Source: Varroa destructor
Taxonomy: Eukaryota; Arthropoda; Arachnida; Mesostigmata; Varroidae
Assembly (NCBI RefSeq): GCF_002443255.2
Contig: NW_019211455.1
Location: 34,811,472 to 34,875,471 of the forward strand
Length of the DNA stretch: 64,000 bases
Reading direction: 5' to 3'
The number at the start of each line of letters is the position of its first letter. The stretch's first letter is position 1. The notes beneath the pieces were generated by a model. The model had not been told where the DNA came from. It did not search any database and saw only the letters and a program-made list of their open reading frames with translations. Both the position numbers and the translations under genes were made by a program. Shown here piece after piece: positions 27,701 through 38,383 of the stretch.

Positions 27701-28579
27701 GTAACGCTGGTAGAGATGCAGACTGCCGCAAAGCTTCTGGTTGTAAGCTTTAAAGTATTATACTAGGTGTCTTCCGCCAAACAGCTAAAATGGTATAAGA
27801 ACGACTCTCTAATTATACCAGAACAACTTTTAAAAAAAAGGTCAAAAGCTAATTTCGGAAATGGCTCAGCCAGCGTGCAACGGCATCTCAAGAATACAAG
27901 TGTTGGCTCATCACTGGGCCCTCTCTTCGGTCAATCAGCCAAAAACTGAGGGAAGCTGCGCTTTTAGTTATTGTTTAAGAAGAGGGTTGCGCTACGCAGT
28001 CTTCAACTTGGTGCACAAAAAAAGCGTGTACAGATAACTGAACTTTAGCGGGTGCCGAAAACATCCGACCCCCCCCCCTTCAGGTTTCCTTTGATTGCTT
28101 CGGTGAAATCGGTGGTGTACGAATCATTTGTACAAAAACAAAAGAACAGAGTTGAAAAGCAAGACAAAAACTGCGCGGAAAAGGGGAACACTACTCAAAA
28201 AATAAGAAGTACTTCACTAAACTAGATAAACATCATCAACACGAATACTACAAAATCCCCAGTGATCAAAACAAGAAGGAGGTTTTATAAGGTGAAAAAA
28301 GAACCGCTAAGTGAGAATTGTAGAAGCAAAATTATAACCGGTATTTCTCGCTTAATTTTCCTCTATAAAAATAGGGACTCGATATGGTTACAATCAGAAA
28401 AATTAGTAGGTATGAATATCTGCCACAAATGAAAGAAAAAGACATGAATACAGCATAGAAAAAACACTAAGATTACAACTTGTTTCAAAAAAAAAATAAG
28501 ACACGCATAATATAAATAGATACATGTCCTTCTCACTATTAGCTAGGTAAAGTTTTGCTTAAAAAAAACAGCTGTCAGA
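24719..28579. other. non-coding stretch upstream of the GPCR exon
   Basis: On the minus strand this would contain the promoter and any 5' non-coding exon of the GPCR. No clear TATA element or start site was found. Overlapping plus-strand frames at 27008-27287 and a 60-codon frame at 27767-27949 are unrecognised. A ten-base C run lies at 28069-28078. Confidence 0.4.
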
Positions 28580-29333
28580 ATGTTCACTCTGCCTCTACAA
28601 GCACTCTCGGAAGTACAAAATTTCCTGCAATGTTACCTATGCTCATTATCCCGTGCAGGTATTGTTCGGAAAATGTGCCGCAGACTCCTCTGTCACTCCC
28701 AAAGTCTTCATGATTATTGGGTCGTCGTATTTCCAACTCTTTCGTTACTCTGTCAGACCTGCTTTTTAAACGACCCATGTTCTGTAGCGTTAGCTACACT
28801 ACATGATCCCACACGAGCCATTTTCTGGACGACCACGATGTCAGTGTCGTTCCATCTGTGCGAAAAGCTGAATTGGTCAATACATTATTCCGACGACGAT
28901 ACTCCGATTCCTTACGATACAATACGTGGCGTAACTCCATAGTCCTAGATATAACGTCGTTAATTCCCGCTTGGAAAGCAACTATATTCCGTCTGATGAT
29001 TAAGGCTACGGTGTGTTTTGCCTCATTTATTTTACTTTTGATCGTTGTCCACATCATCCGCTGAGTCTCTTTGAGAATTATGTTGTCGGATTTTTCATAA
29101 AATCGCTTCCTGAACTGCGTACCATTTACCTCGGTACTGAGCTGTTTTTACGAACTTCTCCATATTTCAAAAACTCGCGTTTTCTTTCGTTCAGTTACTG
29201 TATATCCTCGGAAAAGCGCCAGGCCATACGGGCTTCCGTATTGAATGCCACCAAGAGTATAGATCTAAAGTTAGTAGAGCGTAATACACGACGCACATCA
29301 TTGAGTATAAGGATACAAAGCATGCTTGAATAG
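28580..29333. other. coding-like island of unknown nature
   Basis: Base composition is nearer balance than in the flanks, and both strands carry longer frames: plus 28580-28942 (120 codons) and minus 28794-29057 continuing after a shift at 28584-28778. Read on the minus strand, the two join into a roughly 150-residue, charged, coiled-looking sequence (TIKSKINEAKHTVALIIRR and so on) that lacks hydrophobic segments. This is compatible with a decayed transposon protein. No diagnostic motif was found, so no family is assigned. Confidence 0.3.
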
Positions 29334-29925
29334 CTTTCAGTATTAAATGTCTTCTTTAAAATTCAATTTAAACATGTTTTTACTGTCGGTTTAGTTAGCT
29401 TTAGGAAAAAAACTCTAGTGGAATGTGCTGTGGCCTCGCAGCCTATCCTGACTCCACTGAGGACTTGTGTTGAAGCTACAAAAACAAGTGTCGTATTCTT
29501 AAGAATTATTAGCCTTCCCGCTGTATACCGCATATATACCTACCCGCTATATATATGTAGTTTGAGCCTACAGCTATCTCAGAGGAAGTACCTGAGGCGG
29601 TTCTGTACACCGCAACATATATTTTACCTGTAACTCTCCCTTTCGGAATTGCGAACACCGCGCTGACAAATGCACAGACACACGATCAACTCCGCAAGTT
29701 GTTTCTTGCACAGACAGACTTAAGAGCGTCAATCAGGCCATGGCAGGTCTAACAAGGCCTAAAACAACTGAAAATGTCTTGAGCGGCTGCGAAAAATAGG
29801 TGTTTGCTAAAGTATTACGGACATTGCAGTGTATCATTATCAGGCTGCGTGTTTGATTTCTCCAGTGAATTAGAGCTACGGACCATTTTCGACAAATTGC
29901 CCAATAAGGTATTTCCCCTAATAGC

Positions 29926-30111
29926 GAACTGAATGCCCTTGTAAATGATAAGGACAACTCAGATTGTGTCGACCTGGAGAAGGTTGGCTATCACTTCGAC
30001 GATAATTGGGGAATAGTCGATATTACTTGTTGCGCGCAGCGAGTATCTAGACGAATGGAAAAATGTTACGTTCGACTAGACTATGATCCAAAAACGAAGC
30101 GCGTCCTGTAG
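29926..30111 (+). CDS. unrecognised 61-residue frame, possible terminal exon or element fragment
   Basis: After a pyrimidine-rich string ending in TAATAG, an acceptor-like site, a frame of 61 codons begins ELNALVNDKDNSDCV. It continues through KVGYHFDDNWGIVDITCC and RRMEKCYVRLDYDPKTKR to a stop at 30109. Codon use looks coding-like, with four Cys. Just upstream, another frame reads FDFSSELELRTIFDKLPNK, a string reminiscent of the gag-like region of BEL/Pao elements, which suggests a frameshifted element remnant. A secreted Cys-containing exon is the alternative. I cannot decide between them. Confidence 0.25.
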   Translation, partial: ELNALVNDKDNSDCVDLEKVGYHFDDNWGIVDITCCAQRVSRRMEKCYVRLDYDPKTKRVL

Positions 30112-30518
30112 AAGTATTCCATTAGGCCGTGTGACCCTGATGTACTGACTTGAACATCGATTATCTTGCTGCATGCGTGAAGACTAAATAGCGCACGTCA
30201 GCCAAAGAATGAACCATTCTGGAAACTACTATATTCCATTACGTTCCACCTTACTTCACTATCAAATTTGTTATCGACACTTTTATTAATGAAGTACTTC
30301 TGTAATTAATAGTAAATATAATAAGCAGTGCTTCTCTTTTCAAATATGGAATTGACCATGGTAATTCAAACCCGTGAAGCGCGGTAGTAGTGTGTAGAAC
30401 GTAAATGCGAACACTTTTGTACAAACATAGTTCAATTCGTTTGTTAGAGTATAGAGGCATCGTATCCGTTTATACACTGCTTTGAAGGTCTATGATATGG
30501 TTAACTCTGAAATCGTTA

Positions 30519-30534
30519 CCCCCCCCCCCCCCCC
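30519..30534 (+). repeat. 16-base poly-C run
   Basis: Sixteen consecutive C residues stand in otherwise AT-rich DNA. This is the longest C run in the window. It could be a real homopolymer or a sequencing or assembly artefact in length. Confidence 0.95.
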
Positions 30535-31274
30535 AGAACGGGTTTCGAATAACCATTCATAACAACGCCACTATCACCGGTTAACATCAGTTTAATATCA
30601 TGCACTAACGAACAGGATACACGATAAAGCGTCAGTCGTTCTTGCTGTGTTCAGTGCGTGAATAAACAATATGTAGTGTGCAATTCGAAGAAATTATTGT
30701 GAAAGTGTTTTTTATTTGTCAACAATTATTTCGATAATGTTCTTAAATGTGTAGTTTGTGCTGTCTGGCAATACTTGATCTACGACGACTTAACAAGGAT
30801 ACTGCCGATAGAAATGGCCATCTGTGATGGCCGCTAGCGCAACGGCTACGATATTTTACCCTAATCCCAGCTACTGGCTTGGAGTGTTGTTTCCTTATTC
30901 TCTCGCATGTTATAGCGAGATTTTTCAACTATCGAGTGAAAATCATTTTAGTCCATGGAAAGCCACAGTCATTATGAGCATAATTAAACATTAGTTACTC
31001 GTATATTATTAATCTATAGAACACTCAGATCGGACGTTCCTATATTTGACTTAAACCAGATGCAGATGTTTTGAAACGATCTCTCCCAGCCGAAAAAATC
31101 CACAATTTTGCAAAATGGCTAGAGAGCCCGTAAGGTGCTGATATTCTAGAGAGTACAAGTGTTTCTGATTTGCAGTGTTATTTTTCGTCAGAGGTCTAAT
31201 ATTCGCAAAACACAAATATTCTATGATTTTATACTGGAAACATTTTCAAAATAAATCAAGTATTGACTGGTGAA

Positions 31275-31338
31275 ATTCTCTGCATTTTTATTAGGTACAT
31301 TATTTATTAGGTGCATTCTCTGCCCTTTTATTAGGTAC
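31275..31338 (+). repeat. tandem pair, about 40-bp period, in BEL/Pao 3' flank
   Basis: The string ATTCTCTGCATTTTTATTAG followed by GTAC at 31275 recurs at 31315 as ATTCTCTGCCCTTTTATTAG followed by GTAC. A shorter TTATTAGGTGCATT piece lies between. It sits just beyond the recognisable integrase remnants of the BEL/Pao element, where its 3' untranslated region or LTR would be. Confidence 0.75.
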
Positions 31339-31749
31339 CAGATTTAGGACCCTTTTCCGTTGCTGGTGGAATTACTTTGTGGCGGTAACCAAACAAATAA
31401 TTAACTGGACAGATTGCCTTTATCTGCTTTGGGTTTATGATTTGCCGATGAAGGCTTCTGATTACGGATCGATAGTACGTTGACACCTAATATTTTACAT
31501 GAAGGTTTTTTTCACTACGCTTACGCACGCGCATGGTAGAATGCACCTTAGATTAGGTGCATTCACCGTGATGAAATACCAACTGATTTTTCCCTTTGCA
31601 GCCCATTTTGTACTTATTGTATTCCGTACGCTGAAAAATTAACTTAATTAATTAAAGTTCTTTTAAATGTTATGCCACTATCATAAATGCTGAAGGAAAC
31701 GTGTCGAGTAATCTTCGTAGCGGAAGCGTAAATTCGAAAACTAGATAGT

Positions 31750-31895
31750 CTGAAACTAATTTTTCGTGAGAGCACAAGTACACAGAATAATGTAACTCTT
31801 GCGGTGAATGTTATTATTATCTCTTATGTAAATCGGTCCAGCAAAATTTACACCGACAAGAGCAAATGGAAAGCTTCGCTCAGTTCTGAAGCCTG
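31750..31895 (-). pseudogene. BEL/Pao integrase core fragment
   Basis: An unbroken run of about 44 codons contains ERSFPFALVGVNFAGPIYIR and then HRKSYIILCTCALTK, the signature of the BEL/Pao integrase core before and after its first catalytic acidic residue. That residue, Asp in the active family (VDFAGP), is Asn here. Upstream at about 31935-31975 the pair KCKLC is the second half of the zinc-binding domain. Downstream a stop follows immediately, and the second Asp and the Glu of the D,D,E triad are not recognisable. Confidence 0.8.
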
Positions 31896-32762
31896 ACATT
31901 ATTGGAATTTATTCTGAGACTGGAATTGGCATAAATCACATGCAGAGCTTGCACTTCCTTAATCAGCTGTTGGGCGCTTATTTTTATCGAATCCATGTCT
32001 GTATGAAGTTGCTCGCCAGCATGGATCCAATTCACAAATCATTTGACAAAACCGCCTTTGTTTAGCCAAAATTATTGGATTTTTCATTTTAAGGAAGTTC
32101 TTACCACTTTTGTAGCCGTTGTTCGCGTCATATTAAATTTCTAACATCTATGAATCGTTCACATGCGAATATTTTACTGCGCTTCAGTGTCTCCTTACAC
32201 TCTAAAGCGAACTCGAGGTTAAACTGATGAAGCTGAATGTACTACATTAAAAAAATTTAGTCGATCGAATGTGGTTGTCCGCGTCAGAATTTGTTTCACG
32301 ATCTTTAGGCAACATTTTTTTTGACTGCCTTTTATATAAACAGAAAACCTCAAAGGATCCGACGTCAAAGATTGATCGGCAGCGCTTGTTAAGACCAGTG
32401 CAAAGTTCACAGCACATGCTTAAGTTTCGCTTCCGATCTCTAAATTGTGCTCCTTGATTGTCTGCCTACTTCCGATTATATACGTGAAAATTGTTTTTTG
32501 CTATCTCTCAGCCAATGCTACTTATTTTTCCACGAACTGGATATCTTCTCAATAAGTGGAATACCTCTAAAGGAAACATGTGCCGTTTTATCTGATGTTC
32601 TGACATGATTCTACTTAGCTTTGTTAGTTATATCTTGAATTATACTAATTCAGTTTGCAATTAATGGCCTCCTCCAGTTTAGAGGTTCGTTTATGCAACT
32701 CAATGCTGCAACATTATCACGCCAAAAGGAAGTCGTGTCATGGTACTAATATTCTTGACTTT

Positions 32763-32933
32763 TTAAGTTAAACGAGCTGCCATTAATGCTTTGAGTAGTT
32801 CAAGTTTGTAGATTACAAAATCCTTTCTAATTGGAGCTGCAGACGCCTTAGCCCTAACGAAGGAGATTGTAGCTGCTGCGTGAGTATGTGCGCAACGAAG
32901 TCGTACGACACAACCATATACCATTAGGTCAGC
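32763..32933 (-). pseudogene. BEL/Pao RNase H fragment
   Basis: Fifty-six codons without a stop read VYGCVVRLRCAHTHAAATIS, then RAKASAAPIRKD and then KLELLKALMAARL. This is the RNase H region of BEL/Pao pol, where the usual strings are a YGA..YLR start, AKSRVAPL and a LEL..AL..ARL helix that carries the catalytic Glu. The first catalytic Asp, expected just upstream in a DAS string, has decayed (AAL). Further along, in another frame, SFWRDNVAALSCINEPLNWR matches the next RNase H block, and DKTAHVSFRGI matches the DNPADLxSRG block. Confidence 0.8.
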
Positions 32934-33009
32934 GCTGCAAAAATGTGTAATTTCCTTCTTACCACATCTGGTACGGAAAGAGTTCGATTAAATTATAACA
33001 ATGCGTGTC

Positions 33010-33300
33010 TTTAAAAATTAACTGTAAATTGTCTGAATTGTTGTTTGTCTTCCAAACTCTGACCCTATTCGATTTTTTACCAGATTTTTGTAATGAGAAA
33101 TCGTATATTTGTATTGTTTTAAGCGCCAATGCGTCAATAGGATCGAGGATTCATGCGAGAACTTTGGGCAAGTTTCTTTTCGGTAGGGTTTTTTAATGAC
33201 AACGTATAGATGCGTTTTCTCCAAAAACATTTAATTTGTCTCCCCATTGATTCCACATGACACCTGAAAATTTTAGTTTATTATTGTCAAAGGTAGCATT
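33010..33300 (-). pseudogene. BEL/Pao reverse-transcriptase/connection fragment
   Basis: Reads NKLKFSGVMWNQWGDKLNVF, then after one stop LPKRNLPKVLA, and after a second stop ILDPIDALALK. Active relatives show a GxxWN string followed by TKRxxLSxIAxIFDPLG. The order and spacing match, and the RNase H fragment follows downstream in the same orientation. Confidence 0.75.
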
Positions 33301-33880
33301 TACGCCTGGAAGTGTAAAAAATGTTTCTTCAGACTTTTCAATTGAATATAGATTTGATTTTTAGAGGCTATTTAAACCTAAAAATGTTCTATGTAGTGAA
33401 TTTTAAGTTGAAAAATGTGATTTCAATATCGCTTATTATGCCAACGCAATAATTCTTTTAAAATTTCAAAAATCACTTTCAAAATATATGAGAACAAATT
33501 TTGATCCTCGTGAATATTTTGCAGTGTTATGTCGCTTCGGCATGTTTCTGGATTTCTTTGCTTCTCTAATCTCGTCCTGGTATGAAGAGGGTTGAGAGTT
33601 ATTCTCCTCTGGATGTTTTCTTTCGTCAGTCTTAGCAGAACATCTTTTGCAATTTTTAATAATTGGCAAACTTATTTTTGTTTCAAGAAGGTGCAGACTT
33701 GGCAAAACCGTCTCAAAAAGTTCTTTTCATTTCTGCATCTGCTAATGCTAATAGATGTGTATCCATTTTAACCTTCAGCATAACGTGTTTTAAGCGTGAC
33801 GTCGTTAAGTTTTCGTTATCTCTTGAAGCTCTAATGCTATCTTCTAATCGAAAGCTATCTTCATATCTCCCACTATTTTA

Positions 33881-35879
33881 ACGCTTCATTGGATCTCTTT
33901 TATTTTTATTTTTAATTTAGACAACTCATTCTGGGGTAATGATTCCATCCCTATGTTCTCTAGGTTCATGGAGAATTCGTATCTGATATTTTTTTCACCA
34001 ATTCGAAGCGACTGATAGAACGAACGACTTATTCCAATTCAGTGCATGGTTGAATTATAACATACCTTGCTATCATCGCCAGCCATTAAAAAAACGACCA
34101 TATATTACGTTCAAAGGATACATCTTACCGAAGGACCGTCCTTTCTTCGTATGGATAAGGGCTAGATAATCCGATTCGACCAGAATTACGATCGCTTTTG
34201 CGAAAGGTTGGCGGCATTTATTTGCAATTGATTTCAAACCGTATGTCTTGTTCGCCAATAGAAATATGCATTTTGCGATCTAAAAAAGTTTGACACATCG
34301 GATGATTAAAGTGAGAGAACTGACCTTATAAGCCAACTTCGTAAATTTTATAATTTTTTCCTTTCGTCAAAGGTCAATCTGCTGACAAATTAGCGACGAC
34401 TTCTTGTCCTACACAGTTAAGCATCATTTATTTCGGAACATTTAACCAAATCCTTTGATATATAATTTTACATTATACGAGTAATAAATCTAAATAAACT
34501 TAATAAATCTTACATCATTTTTTGCACTATTGGCCGCCGATATGTAGTTTGCACATATTTATTTATCTTATTTATTGCAGTTAATACTTTGATAGTCTTA
34601 TTAACTTTGTGGAAATGAGCGCATAAAGTTCTGCGCTCCACATACTTTACGTTATTTATTGGTTTTCCGCATATTAATAGATAATTCTAGGCTTTGCATT
34701 TAGAACAGTGTGCAAACAGTGAGTGACTGTTGCGACATTTATATACTACGTAGTTTCCTCTCAAATACAGAAGCAAGCATTTTCTCTTACTGTACACTAC
34801 TCTTCTGGGCTAGGGATAATGTTTTTTTTGCATTTGGGGCTGCGATACTTCTTTTTAAAAAATAGACAAATGACCCACTGACCAAATGATAACTTGAAAT
34901 GCATATTCTCTTCTCAACTTCTGCATACCGCTATTGAAGTTCTATCTTTTAACAACCGTTATTACATTTGAAATCGACGGCAGCTGTCGAAGGCCCTGAC
35001 GAGAAAAGTTACTTAGTTGTTTGTTGTCCGTGTTAACTTGTTTATTAGACTAATCAACACATATATAGTTTATTACCTAAGATCAATAAATAATTTAATA
35101 AGAAAACTATAATGATTGGTAATGTTGTGATCTTCGGTGCCTCTAAGGCTCTAATATTTTAAGCACATAGCGACACAAAATGTTTAAATTTGTTTAATCA
35201 ATGAAAACCTCTTATACTGCATACCCTTCCTATTCGGCTAATGTGTTCCTATTGTACATCCTCTGAGTTCCCAGATTTATGTACAAATATGACAGCGATT
35301 TCGTACTGCTTATCTAATTTACGAATCTAATTAATGTATTTCATTACTAACAGATAATTTTTTGTATTTCTCGATATTGAACAATGTTTTACATTTCGAT
35401 AACTATATATATCGAAAAATTGATTCCATTCTCTGTCTCGTCACTAGAAAAGTTTGGGATTTTATTTAATGTGTTGTTATGAATTAGTAAAACAAAATAA
35501 GGTGCTATTTAAGTTTTGGATTGACCTGTCTGAAATGCCATCAGCTGAACCGTTGATAAAAATTTCTAAATGACTGGAAGACAGCTACATGCATGGTGCG
35601 TATGCAAATTAAAAAAAAAGACTAGATGGCGCGTTTTAGCCGTTCTAAAGTTACTATATATGATTGAGATATATTTGAGTATATACTTTTGTAACTACTA
35701 GTAGCAACAATATGTATTACTTCCCTTTTTAAATATCGAAGCAAGCATGACAATTTAAACACATTAAGCGATATCATTACTCTCTCTAAAGTTTTGTTTG
35801 CTAACTCCTGAGTTCTGGAGAATACCAGCAATAATTCTGGAAGTCGGTCTGGCCGCCGTAGTAGCACTTTCCACTGCGG
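33881..35879. other. AT-rich non-coding stretch
   Basis: No gene recognised. It may include the 5' part (gag, LTR) of the BEL/Pao element beyond recognition. The minus-strand frame at 34073-34258 is unrecognised. Confidence 0.4.
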
Positions 35880-36263
35880 AACAAATAGTCGCGTAATGGA
35901 CTATATTGATATGGATGTTCGCATGTCGTTTTTGGCTATTTTTACTAGAGCACCTGTTGACTTCATTGAGAAGCACAAAGTTGTACTTAATACAAGAATT
36001 TCCTGCAGAAGTCCTGAGAGGCTTGATCTTATCTAGTCTTCTAGGGCACAAGCCGCAAAAAGCTTCATCGGTATTGCCGCAAGTGAAATTCAGGTAGTTA
36101 ACAGTTTTTTTTGTAAAAAAAAAATTTCAGAAACACTTACAGCGAGCGCTCATGGTGGAGAACCATTTTGGGAATTTTTAGGACAACGACTGAGCCCACT
36201 TCCTTTGAAGATCAGTACCGCTTGGTCTATCGGCATAATGACACCTGTAAAGGGGTTTCGTAA

Positions 36264-36623
36264 ATGAACTTGATTATTACGGGAAAGCCAAGCCGGAGAC
36301 TCATGCTATGCAAATTCGACAAATATACTCTGATAATCTTGCCTTTAACTATGGTATGTGAATCGCTATGCTGTACATTAACCGTGATTCAGCTAATTGA
36401 TTCTAGATTAAGAACCTTGGCTCAATATGCAGCGCACTCCGCCATAGTCGTTAAACAGCCAAGAAATCTGGATGCTTCGATTTTGTTTTTGAAGATGCTT
36501 CGATTAACGACGTTAAACCGATTTTCTACTATGTGTTTTTTCTCTGTTGTGAATACAATAATCATAGTCGTAGATTTCACTCCCACTTTCGCAGAATCTA
36601 AAGCCTTTGGATCTTTCTCTTAG
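36264..36623 (+). CDS. hypothetical 119-residue membrane-protein-like frame
   Basis: A frame opening with MNLIITGKPSRRL holds two hydrophobic segments: about residues 23-45 (YTLIILPLTMVCESLCCTL) and 92-106 (CFFSVVNTIIIVVDF). A basic, helical stretch lies between them (IDSRLRTLAQ and LKMLRLTTLNRF). The pattern, with a loop carrying an RLRxL motif and an LxxLNRF element before the next helix, recalls the TM5-TM6 part of arthropod gustatory receptors. I could not find the family's C-terminal TYxVVLxQF signature nor flanking exons. Two clear membrane helices in one frame are uncommon by chance but possible. An upstream plus-strand stretch at 35890-36090 ends in a CAG|GTAGTT donor-like site and could belong to the same gene. 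Confidence 0.25.
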   Translation: MNLIITGKPSRRLMLCKFDKYTLIILPLTMVCESLCCTLTVIQLIDSRLRTLAQYAAHSAIVVKQPRNLDASILFLKMLRLTTLNRFSTMCFFSVVNTIIIVVDFTPTFAESKAFGSFS

Positions 36624-37101
36624 AAACTGTAATCGGTCGGTAACTTCCTTATTTAGTCGTTAATACGGTACACCATCCTATGATAGAGCAGCCGTAGTTG
36701 ATTCGAAATTGATTCGAAAGAGGTATCGCTATCTTCGATACGTTCACGCTCAGATTAGCTAATCAGTTGTTATTTTAGAGGCCTTTCCCTTAAACATATT
36801 CCTTGCTACATTACCATTAGTATATATCAGCAGTACACATGTATATATCCTGCTGGTTTTCGTTCTTTTCGTCTAGTGAGTCTAGGCACGTTGGATGAGA
36901 TGCATCCATTTATCTGCCAAAATGCATGTACAAAAAAGTCAGGAAGTCAAAATGCTGTCGATACATCATGGACAAAAATAAAGGAAAGCAGCTGAAATTC
37001 AGCAGAAAATTTCTGCAGCTGAAAAGTTAGTCCAAGAGCAACAGCGGAGAAAAAGAATACTGAATGAGCCGCTATCGTAGGTTAAATATTAATAATGTCC
37101 G

Positions 37102-37245
37102 CATGATAGCTTAGTAAATACGGAGTTAATATTAAGGGTATATAATGCTCTAGATTCGAGTATGAACAAAGATACACTTCATTTTGTACTGAGAGTCAGC
37201 CGTTTGATAAGACGCCTAACGACAGTGTCAAACGTGAAACTAAAA
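37102..37245 (+). mobile_element. tRNA-derived SINE, degraded copy
   Basis: The segment starts CATGATAGCTTAGTAAATA (box A region). It has a weakened box B (TAGATTCGAGT, 37151-37161), then ACACTTCATTTTGTACTGAG and a CCTAACGACAGTGTC tail. The same string order occurs at 58721-58855, so both belong to one short interspersed element family copied by RNA polymerase III transcripts. This copy is the more decayed one, and box A no longer fits the consensus at its 3' half. Confidence 0.65.
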
Positions 37246-38383
37246 TTTAGCATATAATTCATTACTAGTGCTCTATCAATACACGATATCCAGCGCCTAA
37301 GGCAGTCTCTGAAAAGAGGAAGTTTTACCGATTTCTTGGAATCATAAAAGAGACCTCGGATTGTCAGGGAAACTACAGCCCTTCGCAGTAAACACCACTA
37401 TATTATACGGAGTTCTTATACAGTGAAATAACTCAAGATGACACGATCGTTCTTAAACATCTGAATTGAATTAAATTTTTATGCCGCTTAGCTAACTGTA
37501 GTAATGGTAGCCTTTTAGCAGAACCAGTCAGGTGGACTTGTAACCTTTTCAACTGAGTGAGCAGATACAACAATCCATCACACCATCTTCGCTTTTTCTG
37601 CCATCCACACTCTGTAAGGGCAAAAAAGGCAGATCTCCGAAAAACGCATGAAGTTTAAGGAAAGTATGTTGACCTCCAGCTTATTTGATGTCTAAAATTC
37701 AATATTGTTGGTTAATCGATAAAGTTGTACCTTTAAGCAACAAATACTGTGTCCGAAATCTATATTATATATATGACATTTGCGTCTTGATCGTCGAGGT
37801 TATCGGACGTATCCTTCCTTGCAATACGAAATTGTTAAAAAAAACTATAATTGCGACTTTGGAGAATTACCGGTAAACTGTGCATGACTTTCTATTTGTC
37901 GACGAAACTGACGTTTTCCAGATCTATCCAGCTAGAATGTAAGTGATTGTATGTAGTTCTATGTTTTCCCGCCAGGAAACGTGGCGTGATCGAGACGCCA
38001 TGAGAACAGGTGTGCACTTACCAATTTGCTCAATACCGAAGCGTCAACTGGTAATATCTGGATTAATCACAAATGAAAAATTTATGAGCGATACAGTCAT
38101 CTTAAACTCGTATAACTAGTCAAATTTTACAGATAATCGGACTAAAGAGCATATCTGTTCGAGCGCCAAAAAAAATAATTCGATAACCGGCGCAGGCCCA
38201 CTTGAAACATCGAACCTGGCGCTTTGGATAAAAATACTGGTAAAAGAAAAGCTGATAATGTACAACAAAGTGCACCGATCTAGCTTTTGATCCATCGGCC
38301 GACTATGATGAAGCTTTCAAAAAAGCTGAGGACTGAGTTAAGTCCCTTACGAACCTTCAAAAATAACCACGCAAAACTCAATA

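Larger units (their letters stand above)
31240..33880 (-). mobile_element. BEL/Pao LTR retrotransposon fossil
   Basis: Remnants of a BEL/Pao pol gene lie in order on the minus strand: the end of reverse transcriptase and connection, RNase H, integrase zinc-binding region and integrase core. A segment at about 33700-33880 (RLKHVMLKVKMDTHLLALAD) may be gag or early pol. The reverse-transcriptase catalytic YxDD block is not visible, so part is deleted or too decayed. No pair of long terminal repeats was found. The outer limits are estimates. Stops and shifts throughout show it is inactive. Confidence 0.75.
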
